From Sutcliffiella horikoshii (GTDB lineage: Bacteria > Bacillota > Bacilli > Bacillales > Bacillaceae_I), in NCBI RefSeq assembly GCF_008180725.1, contig NZ_VTEV01000010.1, forward strand, positions 74,582 through 138,581: a DNA stretch of 64,000 bases. The letters run 5' to 3'. Shown here piece after piece: positions 37,529 through 46,865 of this stretch. Each line of letters begins with the position of its first letter. The stretch's first letter is position 1. The notes beneath the pieces were generated by a model. It saw only the letters and a program-made list of their open reading frames with translations. It did no database searches and was not told where the DNA came from. The translations under genes were made by a program, and so were the position numbers.

Positions 37529-39142
37529 GTGCATATTATTGAATCTATAAAAAACTTTCTGCCAGAAGCAAATATCTATGTGTATACTCTCATTACTCTT
37601 TTGGTTCCTTTAGCCTTGTCTAAGGTTAGCGGTTATTTTCATGGTGATAAGACAAAACCAGTCATTGAACAACAGGATACGGAAGTTCCTGCTTTACTTT
37701 CGAGTGACCTATCTGCCAATGTTTATGAAATTAACAAAAATTTAGGGACAAACAAGGACATCATTACAAGAGAGTTCACCTTTGGGAAAGAACAGACTAG
37801 AGCTGCCATTATTTTTGCAAAAGGTCTTGTAGATACAACTATTATCAATAGTAATATACTGGAACCATTGCTAGTGAATTTTCCCAACAATATTGATCCT
37901 TTGACAATCCAAATAAAAAATCTTTTACCAATTAGCGAAATTTCCGAAGAAAACCGGATTAAAGTTATCAACACAAATATTCTTAGAGGGCAAACGGTAT
38001 TATTCATACAAGATATCGATTATGCATTTATATTAAAAACAAGCAATTCTAGTGGTCGTAACTTGGAAGAACCTGTATCTGAGTTACAGGTTAGAGGACC
38101 GCGAATAGGATTTAATGAAAACTTGATAGATAATGTGACCCTGCTTCGGAAAGCGGGAGTTAATACAGAACTAAGGTTTATCACCCTTCAATTAGGTAAA
38201 CGATTCAACAAAGAATTAGTCATTACCTATGTTGAAGGTATAGCAAACCCTGAAATCATTGAAAATGTGAAACAAAAAATTGAATCTATCGATATCGACA
38301 ATTTACCTGAATCAGGATATGTAGAGGAATTAATTGAAGAGAATAATTTCTCTCTGTTTCCACAGGTTCAGAGTACAGAACGTCCTGATCGGGTTGTCGC
38401 TGCCCTCACTGAAGGAAGAGTTGCCATTATATTAGACGGGACTCCTTTTGCATTAATTGTACCTGCTACTATTAATATGTTTTTGCAATCCCCGGAAGAT
38501 TACTATGAGCGTTGGATTGCTGGCAGTTTAGTCAGATTCCTAAGGTATGTAGCTGCTTTTATAGCAGTTTTCACACCTGCATTATACATATCTTTCGTAT
38601 CGTTTCATCAAGGGTTAATACCTACAAAACTCGCCCTTTCCATTATTAGTTCCAGGGAAGGCGTTCCCTTTCCAATCCTTATTGAAGCTCTTTTGATGGA
38701 GGTATCTATTGAGATACTGAGAGAAGCAGGTTTAAGGCTACCGAAACCAATAGGCCAAACGATTGGAATCGTTGGTGGTTTGGTAATTGGGGATGCAGCC
38801 GTTCAAGCTGGTATAGTAAGCCCAGTAACTGTTATTGTCGTAGCTCTTACTGCGATTTCTTCCTTTTCTCTTCCACAATACAATATAAGCATTTCGTTAA
38901 GGATTTTAAGATTCATTGCCATGTTCCTTGCTGCAACATTGGGATTGTATGGGGTTATAGTCTTTTTTATATTTTTCAGCATACACCTTGTACGCTTAAG
39001 AAGCTTTGGAGTTCCTTACCTCAGCCCTGCAGTACCTTATCAGACCAATGATTGGAAGGATTTTTTAATACGACTTCCTATATCAGCTATGAAAAAAAGA
39101 CCAAAGATTTTCAAGCCAACAAACACTATCCGGAAAGGGTAA
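37529..39142 (+). CDS. GerA-type spore germination receptor subunit (intact)
   Basis: 537 residues. Cytosolic domain about 40-315 (LGTNKDIITREFTFG, TRPDRV-like PDRVVAALTEGRVAIILDGTPFALIVP), then a membrane domain with REGVPFPILIEALLMEVSIEILREAGLRLPKPIGQTIGIVGGLVIGDAAVQAGIVSP. GTG start behind TAGGAGG. First gene of an A-B-C operon, the usual order, unlike the B-A-C operon at 13-17 kb whose A subunit is broken. Confidence 0.93.
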   Translation: MHIIESIKNFLPEANIYVYTLITLLVPLALSKVSGYFHGDKTKPVIEQQDTEVPALLSSDLSANVYEINKNLGTNKDIITREFTFGKEQTRAAIIFAKGLVDTTIINSNILEPLLVNFPNNIDPLTIQIKNLLPISEISEENRIKVINTNILRGQTVLFIQDIDYAFILKTSNSSGRNLEEPVSELQVRGPRIGFNENLIDNVTLLRKAGVNTELRFITLQLGKRFNKELVITYVEGIANPEIIENVKQKIESIDIDNLPESGYVEELIEENNFSLFPQVQSTERPDRVVAALTEGRVAIILDGTPFALIVPATINMFLQSPEDYYERWIAGSLVRFLRYVAAFIAVFTPALYISFVSFHQGLIPTKLALSIISSREGVPFPILIEALLMEVSIEILREAGLRLPKPIGQTIGIVGGLVIGDAAVQAGIVSPVTVIVVALTAISSFSLPQYNISISLRILRFIAMFLAATLGLYGVIVFFIFFSIHLVRLRSFGVPYLSPAVPYQTNDWKDFLIRLPISAMKKRPKIFKPTNTIRKG

Positions 39143-39169
39143 TTCATTTATTTATTAGGGAAGGATCTA

Positions 39170-40267
39170 TTGAATATGAACCCACAACAGGAAAATCTCA
39201 TTTCGCCTGCTCAAGCGATTATCATCATCATCAACTATATTCTAGGTGTAGGGATACTTACTTTACCTAGAGCACTTGCTGATGAAGTCGGAACTCCTGA
39301 TATATGGATTACCATCCTGATTAGCAGCTTCTTTCCTTTGGCAGTAGGCTTCATTATTTTAATTCTTAATAATAGATACCCTAAGAAAACATTCTATCAA
39401 TACAGTGCCAAAATTGTAGGAAGAATACTAAGCACCATCATTTGTCTATCGATGGTCACATATTTTATTACCTTAACAAGTTTTGAAGTAAGGATTTTAG
39501 CTGAGGTTACGGAAACTTATTTACTGGAAGACACTCCTATCCAAATCTTAGTTATTCTTTTTTTATGGCTTACCCTTTATTTGAATGTAGATGGCCTTAA
39601 TTCAATCGCACGGATGTTTCAGGTCATATTTCCTCTTACCGTTTTTATTTTTATACTACTAGCGTTAATGAGCTTAGGTTTATTTGAATTGAAAAACTTA
39701 AGGCCAGTTCTTGGCGGTGGTATTGGCCCTGTATTAAAAGGAATTAAAACGACTTCTTTGTCTTATATCGGCATTGAAATACTAATCATTCTCTCTGCCT
39801 TTTTAACTGATCCCAAGAAAGGCAAGAAAGTTGTATTTATAGGAGTATTAATGCCGACTATTTTTTATCTTATTACTATTGTGATAGTAATTGGAGCCTT
39901 ATCGCTTGATGGAGTAGGCAATTTAACATGGCCTACGATAACACTGATCCACTCTTTTGAATTTCCGGGAATATTCTTTGAAAGATATGATTCCCTCTTT
40001 TTAACGATTTGGATATTACAAATTTTCGCGACAATATCCATTACGTTATATGCAGCATCTTTGGGACTATCTCAGCTTTTTAATAAAGAGATAAAAACCT
40101 TTATGTACATGCTCCTCCCCGTTGCTTTCTTTATTTCGATGTTACCCCAAAATCTGCAACAAGCTTTTTCACTAGGTGACATGCTGGGAAATGCAGCAAT
40201 TGTTTTATTTGGCATCATCCCCATTATGCTATTAGTACTCTCTTTTTTGAGGAGGAAGCACCGTTGA
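39170..40267 (+). CDS. GerB-type germination permease
   Basis: 365 residues, about ten transmembrane segments, beginning with the germination-permease motif ISPAQAIIIIINYILGVGILTLPRALADEVGTPDIW. The TTG at 39170 and the ATG at 39176 are both possible; GGAAGG lies 5 nt before the TTG. 27 bp after gerA, and its last four bases overlap gerC. Confidence 0.9.
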   Translation: MNMNPQQENLISPAQAIIIIINYILGVGILTLPRALADEVGTPDIWITILISSFFPLAVGFIILILNNRYPKKTFYQYSAKIVGRILSTIICLSMVTYFITLTSFEVRILAEVTETYLLEDTPIQILVILFLWLTLYLNVDGLNSIARMFQVIFPLTVFIFILLALMSLGLFELKNLRPVLGGGIGPVLKGIKTTSLSYIGIEILIILSAFLTDPKKGKKVVFIGVLMPTIFYLITIVIVIGALSLDGVGNLTWPTITLIHSFEFPGIFFERYDSLFLTIWILQIFATISITLYAASLGLSQLFNKEIKTFMYMLLPVAFFISMLPQNLQQAFSLGDMLGNAAIVLFGIIPIMLLVLSFLRRKHR

Positions 40268-41442
40268 AGCATTTATTTATTCTCTTAAGACGCTATTTCC
40301 GACTGGTTATATTTATTCCGCTACTTACCGGATGCTGGAGTTCCAGGGATATTGAAAAATTGGATCTTTTGATTGGGGTTGGAGTGGATACAGCTCAAGA
40401 AGAAAATATTACTTCTTCTTACTATGGGACTGATTCCCTTCTAACTGTTACCTATCAAATGGCAAAAATTAAAAGCAATCAAGGTCAAGATAAAAAGCAA
40501 GCAGAAAAACCCTACACCAACGTGGAACAGACCGGAGCCTCCATTATTGAAACAGCTCGAGATGTTATACAGTTAAGAAAAAACACAGTGAACGGTCAAC
40601 ACCAAAGATTAGTTATAATAAGTAGAGAGGTAGCAGAAAATCGAAGTATAAGAGAAATCCTTGATTTTTTTATCCGTGAACCTGAGGCCCGAATGAGTAT
40701 GCTTGTCATGATTACAGACGGGCTGGCAAAGGACATATTAGGTTATATGGAGACAGACGATATCCCATCTATGCATATATATGATATCACTGAAAACTTT
40801 GATAAATCGAACAAGCTACTTGAACGAAAGTCCCTTGCGAAAATAAACGCTTTGATGGAAGCACAAGCTAGTTTTATACTGCAAAACGTCGTTCAAATTG
40901 ATGGTGAACTTAAACTGTCCGGTGCTGCTGTAATAAAAGGAAGTACATTGAAGCTTATTGGTTTCTTAAAGGAAGAAGAATTAAAAGGAATAAACTGGAT
41001 TACTGCACAAACAAAAGGCGCTATTGTAAAAGTGACGGAAGAAGGCAGTGATAAACCAATAATTTACGAGCAAGAAATATTAAAAAGTAAGGTTATTCCC
41101 ACATTAAAGGACGGCAAGATCTCGTTTGAAGTAAAAGTTAAATCAGAAGGCCTAATCATTGAGGTAGCAACCTATACCGATGACTTTACAAAAGAAAAAT
41201 CAAGAAGAAAACTAGAGGAGCAAATAGCTGAAAAAGTAAAAGAAGAGATTCAGACCAGCCTGGAAAGAATTCAAAAAGATTTACAAGTGGATGTTATTGG
41301 CTTTCATGATTATGTAAGAATTAAGTACCCAAAATTTTGGAAAGAGCACCAAAGCGACTGGGATTCTATCTTCAGTCAGGCTCCTATCGATTATGAAGTA
41401 CAGGTCACAATTACTGACTTTGGATTGGGGATACAGAACTAA
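40264..41442 (+). CDS. Ger(x)C family germination lipoprotein
   Basis: 392 residues: signal peptide with lipobox LLTGC (Cys at about 24), then CWSSRDIEKLDLLIGVGVD, the standard GerC opening, and a C-terminal domain ending FSQAPIDYEVQVTITDFGLGIQN. TTG start with AGGAGG 8 nt upstream, overlapping gerB by four bases. Completes the receptor. Confidence 0.92.
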   Translation: MKHLFILLRRYFRLVIFIPLLTGCWSSRDIEKLDLLIGVGVDTAQEENITSSYYGTDSLLTVTYQMAKIKSNQGQDKKQAEKPYTNVEQTGASIIETARDVIQLRKNTVNGQHQRLVIISREVAENRSIREILDFFIREPEARMSMLVMITDGLAKDILGYMETDDIPSMHIYDITENFDKSNKLLERKSLAKINALMEAQASFILQNVVQIDGELKLSGAAVIKGSTLKLIGFLKEEELKGINWITAQTKGAIVKVTEEGSDKPIIYEQEILKSKVIPTLKDGKISFEVKVKSEGLIIEVATYTDDFTKEKSRRKLEEQIAEKVKEEIQTSLERIQKDLQVDVIGFHDYVRIKYPKFWKEHQSDWDSIFSQAPIDYEVQVTITDFGLGIQN

Positions 41443-41460
41443 GAGGCTTAAAAGTTCAGG

Positions 41461-41490
41461 GGCAGAGTAATCAAATGACTCTGCTTTTTC
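41461..41490 (+). terminator. Terminator of the gerA-gerB-gerC operon
   Basis: GCAGAGT and ACTCTGC form a perfect 7-bp stem with a 9-nt loop, followed by TTTTT. Confidence 0.8.
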
Positions 41491-41507
41491 CCTTTCTCAT
41501 AATATAA

Positions 41508-41545
41508 AAAGCACCTTACTTTTTTACAGTAAAGGTGCTTTTATC
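41508..41545. terminator. Second terminator-like hairpin
   Basis: AAAGCACCTTAC pairs with GTAAAGGTGCTTT (one bulge) with A- and T-runs on either side; a backup terminator after the ger operon. Confidence 0.6.
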
Positions 41546-41775
41546 AAATGAAATAAAACACTGGAACCATTTTGGTTTATATTATTGGTGGTGTGGATGC
41601 ATGTGGTAAAAGCTAAAAATTGAAAGTGTGGAACCACCAGTAATTCCCATGAAAATAATATTGGGAACCATATAAAATATAATCTTAGTTAATTTATATC
41701 AGTACTTTAAACGGCATGTATTTTTAACGTTTGAAGTAAGATACCAATAAAATCACTTACAACTTCAACTTCACG

Positions 41776-41806
41776 TCAACCACCTTCCTATGAAGGTTGG
41801 TTGATT
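41776..41806 (+). terminator. Orphan terminator-like hairpin
   Basis: TCAACCACCTTC and GAAGGTTGGTTGA pair around CTAT and are followed by TTTTC. No gene lies directly upstream; the 41443-41961 gap otherwise contains only the first cassette-type repeat. Confidence 0.55.
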
Positions 41807-41865
41807 TTCTTTATGTCAGGGCATTGTACAGATTATTTCCTGCCTTGGTCATCTTGTAAATGCTT

Positions 41866-41908
41866 TATACGAGCTAATCCTTTCCACAGGGTAGCGTCCG
41901 ATTGCTAA
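41866..41908. repeat. Cassette-type intergenic repeat, copy 1 (left border of the array)
   Basis: GAGCTAATCC-TTTCCACAGG-GTAGCGTCCGATTGC resembles the better copies at 49110 and 62070 (GCGCTAATCC...GGATAGCGCCCGATT). It lies on the 3' side of the leftward 41962-42872 gene pair. Confidence 0.6.
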
Positions 41909-41961
41909 AAAATAATTTCATCCGGTAATTTGTGCTTTGGTGAAAAGTGTACAAAAATACA

Positions 41962-42543
41962 CTAACCTTCTTTATTGTTTTTTTCATTCAATGCTTTAAT
42001 CTCTTTTACCAAATCGGTCATATCGTATGTGCGTCTTCCTTTATACATATCAAAGTCCAATAAAGATACCTCATAATAAGACTCGTAATTTATCCCATCC
42101 TCGTCATTGTATTTTATCTTAATAAAGGTTTCTCCAGAACCTTTATTATCTGAATGTAAGGAGAGCAATTCTTCATACTCTTTCTTCACTTCATGTTGAA
42201 CCCCAACATACGTATCATAAAATTGATTTGGAGCAATCGTTTTTATTCTACCTTTCAAAAAGTCAACATCATTCATATAAGTCCACATATTTAAATCGGG
42301 TATAAAATCTATCTGAGTGTTTATAGCCAGCCTTCGTCCTATGTTTTTCAATTGGAAATAAAGGAATCCTCTTTCCTCTCTAAAGAAACCAATAACTTCT
42401 GGTCTATATTCACGCTCTCTCCCCTTAACATTTTCCTCAATCATTTTTTTATTTGATTTTAAAATTAAGTAAGTCAAGACTACATATATCATTGTAAAAA
42501 TAGCTATTATCCAATTTTCCAAATCTACCATCTCCCAATTCAT
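41962..42543 (-). CDS. Hypothetical protein with N-terminal membrane anchor
   Basis: 193 residues: one N-terminal transmembrane helix (ENWIIAIFTMIYVVLTYLILKS), a short coil, then a soluble beta-rich domain (RPEVIGFFREERGFLYFQLKNIGRRLAINTQIDF). This layout is common in hypothetical proteins of accessory islands. Its ATG overlaps the stop of the upstream gene (ATGA), so the two are coupled. Confidence 0.72.
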   Translation of the reverse strand: MNWEMVDLENWIIAIFTMIYVVLTYLILKSNKKMIEENVKGREREYRPEVIGFFREERGFLYFQLKNIGRRLAINTQIDFIPDLNMWTYMNDVDFLKGRIKTIAPNQFYDTYVGVQHEVKKEYEELLSLHSDNKGSGETFIKIKYNDEDGINYESYYEVSLLDFDMYKGRRTYDMTDLVKEIKALNEKNNKEG

Positions 42544-42872
42544 CTATTTATCTTTCGCTTAAACCTCTCCAAACTCATATAACTTTCTCCATCAATCATC
42601 TGCCTAATAACATACTTTAACCAGTCCAAACTCCAATATTCCTTTCCTGCTTCATTGTTTAACTCTTCAATTGTTTCCAAATCTATTCTACATATGATTA
42701 AATTATCGACTGTCTTAGGTGTCTTGTTGGCTGCTACCGCTGGAATTATTGCATAAAGCTTTCCATTACCCTGCTTTGCTAAGATGTGTACAAATGATTT
42801 GTCGTTTTTATAGCAAGCTTTTGTAACTGAGTTGATAAACATTGATTCCTGATTCTGAAAGTCTTGGAACAT
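42540..42872 (-). CDS. Hypothetical protein
   Basis: About 110 residues (MFQDFQNQESMFINSVTKACYKNDKSFVHILAKQGNGKLYAI...) without membrane segment. The ATG at 42872 is chosen because GGTGGGGGTG lies 7 nt upstream. No family recognised; coupled with the membrane-anchored protein downstream. Confidence 0.65.
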   Translation of the reverse strand: MFQDFQNQESMFINSVTKACYKNDKSFVHILAKQGNGKLYAIIPAVAANKTPKTVDNLIICRIDLETIEELNNEAGKEYWSLDWLKYVIRQMIDGESYMSLERFKRKINR

Positions 42873-42962
42873 ACAAACACCCCCACCTAATGGTAACAAA
42901 TACCTAGTAGAAGGGGTAGAATTATTATTTATATCACTAATTCATGTAATATGAAATTTAAA

Positions 42963-44472
42963 TCAATCAAATGAATACACTTCTGTCCTTTCATCACCTG
43001 AAAACATATCTTTTATTTTGAATTGATTGTTTCTAACTTCATCTATCCCAATAATAACAACGTTCCGGATTTTCTCTTTATTTGCTTTATCCAGAGCTTT
43101 TCCTACTTTTTTATTACTCATTTCACATTCAACTTTATAGCCTTTGTTTCTTAAATTATTTGCTACTAATAAAGACTCTTTTTGAGTGCCTATTGGGACA
43201 ATATAATAATCTACATATGGATTTTCTTCTAATTCTTTTACTGTCGAGTTCACGGCAGTATAGATGACATCTAAGCCGAAGGAAATTCCCACTGTTGAAT
43301 ACTCTTCGTTTGTACCTATCAACCCACCGATTGCATTATCATATCTTCCTCCACTCCCAATACTGGATTTAATAGATAGATCAGCCAAGAATATTTCATA
43401 AACAGTACCAGTATATATCTCTAAACCTCTTGCTAAAAATGGACTAAATACGCACTGTTTTTCTACTCCAAGATACTTAAGGTAAGATTCTAATTCTTTT
43501 AATTCATTTAAACCTTGTTTCACATCATCATTTTTTTCGGCAAATGCTTCAAAATAGCCAAAACTGGAATTTCCCTTATCCATTAAAAATTGCTTAATTA
43601 AAGTAATTGTCGCACTTGGTAGTCCTTGTTCATTAAGCTCTGATGTAACAGATTCTATTCCTACCTTTTCAAGTTTATCTAGGATTAACACTACTTTATT
43701 AAGTTTTTCATCCTCTGTACCAAATACATGAAGCATCCCAGTTAATAACTTTCGATTGTTATATTGAATCATTACCTTTAACTCAAGTTTTCTAAATGCA
43801 TCCAATGCCATAACCATTAATTCAGCTTCAGCGATTTGTGAGTCCACACCTACTATATCAACATCACATTGCGTGAATTCACGAAACCTACCAGTTTTAA
43901 TTGGGCCATCCCTAAATACTTTACCAATTTCATACCGTTTAAAAGGCATCTTTAATGATGGGTTCATCGCAACAACCTTTGCGAATGGAATAGTGAGATC
44001 ATAGCGTAAAGCTAATTCTCTTTCCCCCCTATCAGATAATGTGTACATTTCTTCTAATATTTCAGCTCCGCCTCCATACTTAGAAGCCATTAACTCTGTG
44101 TAATTTACGAAACCTACCAGTTTTAATTGGGCCATCCCTAAATACTTTACCAATTTCATACCGTTTAAAAGGCATCTTTAATGATGGGTTCATCGCAACA
44201 ACCTTTGCGAATGGAATAGTGAGATCATAGCGTAAAGCTAATTCTCTTTCCCCCCTATCAGATAATGTGTACATTTCTTCTAATATTTCAGCTCCGCCTC
44301 CATACTTAGAAGCCATTAACTCTGTGTAATTTAAAATAGGCGTTTCCAGTGGTTTACACCCATATCCGATAAATACATCTTCTAATTTTCTCCTTATGTC
44401 TCTTCTTACCACCTCAGCATTTGGTAAATAATCTTGAGTACCCTTAACATTTTGATAATCCATTTTCTTCAT
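42963..44472 (-). pseudogene. hisS: Histidyl-tRNA synthetase paralogue broken by an internal tandem duplication
   Basis: The gene starts MKKMDYQNVKGTQDYLPN at the ATG at 44472 (GGAGG 8 nt upstream) and carries class II HisRS motifs: YELMAS-like NYTELMASKYGGGAEI, LRYDLTIPFAKVVA, KRYEIGKVFRDGPIKTGRFREF (motif 2) and FLARGLEIYTGTVYEIF (HisA motif). A 226-bp segment is present twice (43881-44106 and 44107-44332); because 226 is not a multiple of three, translation leaves frame after KTGRFR and ends at 44080. The rest reopens as a second frame to 42963. With one copy removed the gene is intact, about 425 residues. Confidence 0.88.
43881..44332. repeat. Exact 226-bp tandem duplication inside hisS
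   Basis: Bases 43881-44106 and 44107-44332 are identical and directly adjacent, both beginning ACGAAACCTACCAGTTTT. No short direct repeat longer than about one base is visible at the borders. Confidence 0.93.
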
Positions 44473-44500
44473 TTTCATTGCCTCCATTTTTCAATATAAT

Positions 44501-44548
44501 AAAAAACCGCACTTGATTTAAGTCTTAAACTTAATCAAATACGGTTTA
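44501..44548 (-). terminator. Leader terminator (attenuator) of hisS
   Basis: Minus strand AAACCGTATTTGATT-AAGT pairs with ACTTAAATCAAGTGCGGTTT, followed by TTTTTATT, located between the leader peptide and the hisS start. Terminating before the gene it serves fits attenuation control. Confidence 0.8.
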
Positions 44549-44556
44549 ATTGGAAA

Positions 44557-44601
44557 TAGCCTTCCTATGTAAGATTTTTAAAAAATCTAATAGCAAGGCT
44601 A
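44557..44601 (-). promoter_or_regulatory. Leader hairpin overlapping the leader-peptide stop codon
   Basis: Minus strand TAGCCTTGCTAT (44590-44601) pairs with ATAGGAAGGCTA (44557-44568), 11 of 12 positions; it includes the stop codon of the 18-residue leader and encloses a small AGATTTTT/AAAAATCT hairpin. A stalled ribosome would disrupt it. Confidence 0.55.
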
Positions 44602-44655
44602 ATAAATATGATGATGTAGTTTAGACATGCTTAGGTTTTTTGTTAGCTGTATCAT
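44599..44655 (-). CDS. Histidine leader peptide (MIQLTKNLSMSKLHHHIY)
   Basis: An 18-codon ORF with GAGGTGAG four bases before its ATG. It ends in three consecutive His codons (CAT CAT CAT), Ile, Tyr and TAG. It lies 110 nt upstream of a hisS-type gene with hairpins and a terminator in between, the arrangement of ribosome-mediated attenuation. Bacilli normally use T-boxes for synthetase genes; no T-box sequence (AGGGTGGNACCGCG) was found here. Confidence 0.68.
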   Translation of the reverse strand: MIQLTKNLSMSKLHHHIY

Positions 44656-44735
44656 TAAACTCACCTCTAATTTTCATTTACATTACCACATTTTTCAAAT
44701 TATTTCAATAAGCTTAACTTCAAGCTTTGTATTTA

Positions 44736-44762
44736 ATAATAGCGCCCGTTGAATATACACCG
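44736..44762. repeat. Cassette-type intergenic repeat, copy 2 (partial)
   Basis: AATAATAGCGCCCGTTGAAT carries the core AGCGCCCG and TTGAA of the array repeat; the left arm is decayed. It is 3' of the 44913-46316 gene. The rest of 44656-44912 shows no gene. Confidence 0.65.
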
Positions 44763-44912
44763 ATCCTTGCTTATCTGGAGCCTTCTTACAATGTAATGAG
44801 CTCTCCTTCTCCGTGGTTCAACAAAACTTCTCTACTTGTGATACGGTTCATCGTAACACATAATTAGAGTGTATAATGGAGATAAGGTTCAGGGCTTCTC
44901 TCTTCACTACCA

Positions 44913-46316
44913 TTAATATGGACCAAAATTATTATCAATATATTGCCTTTGTTGGACTACTTTTTTCTGAAGGTAATCTTGTGGGAAACCAAGACCTTTT
45001 AATAGATGATACTCAAGCACTGTTTTTAACCAATATATAGATTCCTCTATTTCATCTTTAGTGAAAATTTTATCCTTCTTCTTTTCATCATAGTGGGTAT
45101 AATAATGTCTTGTAGCTACTGCCTTTAATATAAAGTCATATTGAGTTTTGTATCCACTCATAAACATAATTTCGAAATCTGCTAAAAACAAATCGTAGAG
45201 CCTGCCTTTTAACAATACATGTCTAGTTCTCTTTTGGTCTTCCCCAAACAAACATTCAAGATGCTGTTCTTTAATGTAAGGCGGACAAGAGGAAACGACC
45301 TCATAAGATCTCTTTTCATATTCTTTTTTATAATTTGCTTTAATACGTGTATGATACGTCTCAAGCGCTTGTATAACGTTTAAAAATGCCCTCTCATGGG
45401 TCATATTATATCGATATAAATCAAGATACAATTCTATAACAGGTTCTAATTTCTCATAATTGTTAAACCATTTTATAGCATAATTGTCGTCTCCAGTAAC
45501 TAGATCCCCTAATGTGAATAAATAAAAATAAGGATGTCCTTGAGGATATAAGTCCCTGTATGTGTAACTATTGAAAATTTCAATAGTCCGTTCAATTGTT
45601 TTTTCACCTATGTCAATATTATTGAGTGATATATTGAATGCTTCGACCTTAATAATATCGATTTTATTTCCTGTTCCAAAACTGACTAGATTCATCACTT
45701 TATGTACTTCAGTAATAGCTTGTTCATAGGTACATGGAGTATCGTATTCTAGGATAACCTTTACTGCTTTACTTAAAGTTACTTTCCCCCTGTCATCTTT
45801 CCCGTGATCTACGTGGTAATCGGGTTTCAATGTTATTTTTTTCCCTGTATCTTCAAACAAAGTAACATTACTTTTTCCTCTATAAACTAATGAGTAATTA
45901 CTATCTTCATCATACTTTGTTTCAAATTTATTTAAATCCGCCCAATCTGTGATATATGATAAATCAAATAAAAATCTTTTAAATACAGCTTGGTCAGCAG
46001 CCTCAATATTCACTCCGTTAAGTGCATATTTTGCTGTTAATATAACTGTGTTTTTTGAAAATACTTCTGCTTTTCGAGAATAAACTGTACAATCCATTAA
46101 GGTAATAATTGCGCCATTGGAAAGTACGCCGTTAATACATTCAATTTTTTTGGGTATAAGGGTATTTGCAAACATATGCTCTCTCTTAGAGTCAAAATGA
46201 TATAACTCTAGATGTATTAACCCCTCTTGATCATTTACAGTTAATTGTCCATCATATTTATTTTTCTCTTTATCAGAAGTTATTGTCCATTTACCACCAT
46301 ATCGAATTTCCGCCAT
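44913..46316 (-). CDS. ApeA-like HEPN-domain protein (putative phage defence)
   Basis: 467 residues. The N-terminal part is beta-rich (KWTITSDKEKNKYDGQLTVND, EGLIHLELYHF, NTLIPKKIECINGVLSNGAIITLMDC), matching the ApeA N-terminal domain pattern. The C-terminal 150 residues are helical with a HEPN RNase motif R-x4-H in AVATRHYYTHYDEK (Arg403, His408). ApeA proteins are single-gene anti-phage systems thought to act by RNA cleavage. Flanked on both sides by copies of the array repeat, so it is a single-gene cassette. Assignment is from motif memory, not a search. Confidence 0.7.
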   Translation of the reverse strand: MAEIRYGGKWTITSDKEKNKYDGQLTVNDQEGLIHLELYHFDSKREHMFANTLIPKKIECINGVLSNGAIITLMDCTVYSRKAEVFSKNTVILTAKYALNGVNIEAADQAVFKRFLFDLSYITDWADLNKFETKYDEDSNYSLVYRGKSNVTLFEDTGKKITLKPDYHVDHGKDDRGKVTLSKAVKVILEYDTPCTYEQAITEVHKVMNLVSFGTGNKIDIIKVEAFNISLNNIDIGEKTIERTIEIFNSYTYRDLYPQGHPYFYLFTLGDLVTGDDNYAIKWFNNYEKLEPVIELYLDLYRYNMTHERAFLNVIQALETYHTRIKANYKKEYEKRSYEVVSSCPPYIKEQHLECLFGEDQKRTRHVLLKGRLYDLFLADFEIMFMSGYKTQYDFILKAVATRHYYTHYDEKKKDKIFTKDEIEESIYWLKTVLEYHLLKGLGFPQDYLQKKVVQQRQYIDNNFGPY

Positions 46317-46728
46317 ATCATCACCTCTATTATTAAAGTTTGGTACATAATTGATAGGGTCTCTGCATTACTGTGGAATCAATTCGTTTCTTCAGTTTTA
46401 CTCTATCAATATTTTTCTTTTCCTACTATTAATCTACTGTAACTAACTGCCCATTCTTACTATTTGTTCTCCATCAGGACTTTATATTTTAAAGTTTCTA
46501 CTGCCGCACTTTGATTCCACTAGAGAACTATACATCCATGATGGTGAATGGGAGTGGATTACGACAATGAATCCATCCAGCCTTATAGAATAAAAGTTAC
46601 TTCGTTCTAGCCCAGTAGCTCTGAATTGGAGTTCATGTCATTTAATTTTTTCATCAAATTCCTCAACAAATTTATCAATACCAATTATTTCAAAATATTC
46701 ATTTTTAAGCAATCCTCTTATTCAATTA
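46317..46728. other. Intergenic region with possible gene remnant
   Basis: No intact gene. On the + strand the frame ending at TAA 46591-46593 encodes LPHFDSTRELYIHDGEWEW with ITTMNPSSLIE after it but has no start or ribosome binding site, so it may be the 3' end of a lost gene. CAATACCAATTATTTC at 46677 is the left flank of the array repeat also found at 49043 and 62005. Confidence 0.4.
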
Positions 46729-46808
46729 TATGGCCCCAAAATACAAAATGAGCACCTATTCTTCTTCAAGAATGGCGCCCGATTGTTGAAGATCCTTTTT
46801 ATTGAACA
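46729..46808. repeat. Cassette-type intergenic repeat, copy 3
   Basis: AATGAGCACCTATTCTTC and TTCAAGAATGGCGCCCGATT form the hairpin, followed by GTTGAAGATCC and TTTATTGAACA. The 58 bases from GGCCCC to GAAGA are nearly identical to the copy at 55588. Located 3' of the 46866-47096 gene. Confidence 0.85.
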
Positions 46809-46865
46809 GTATCGTTGTATTATTCACTACTTCAATTTATTTTTCATTCTTTTTTCGGCTCATAA

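Noticed and set aside
44488..44700. T-box leader for the accessory hisS
   Set aside because: No AGGGTGG-type T-box sequence or specifier stem was found; a leader-peptide attenuator fits better.
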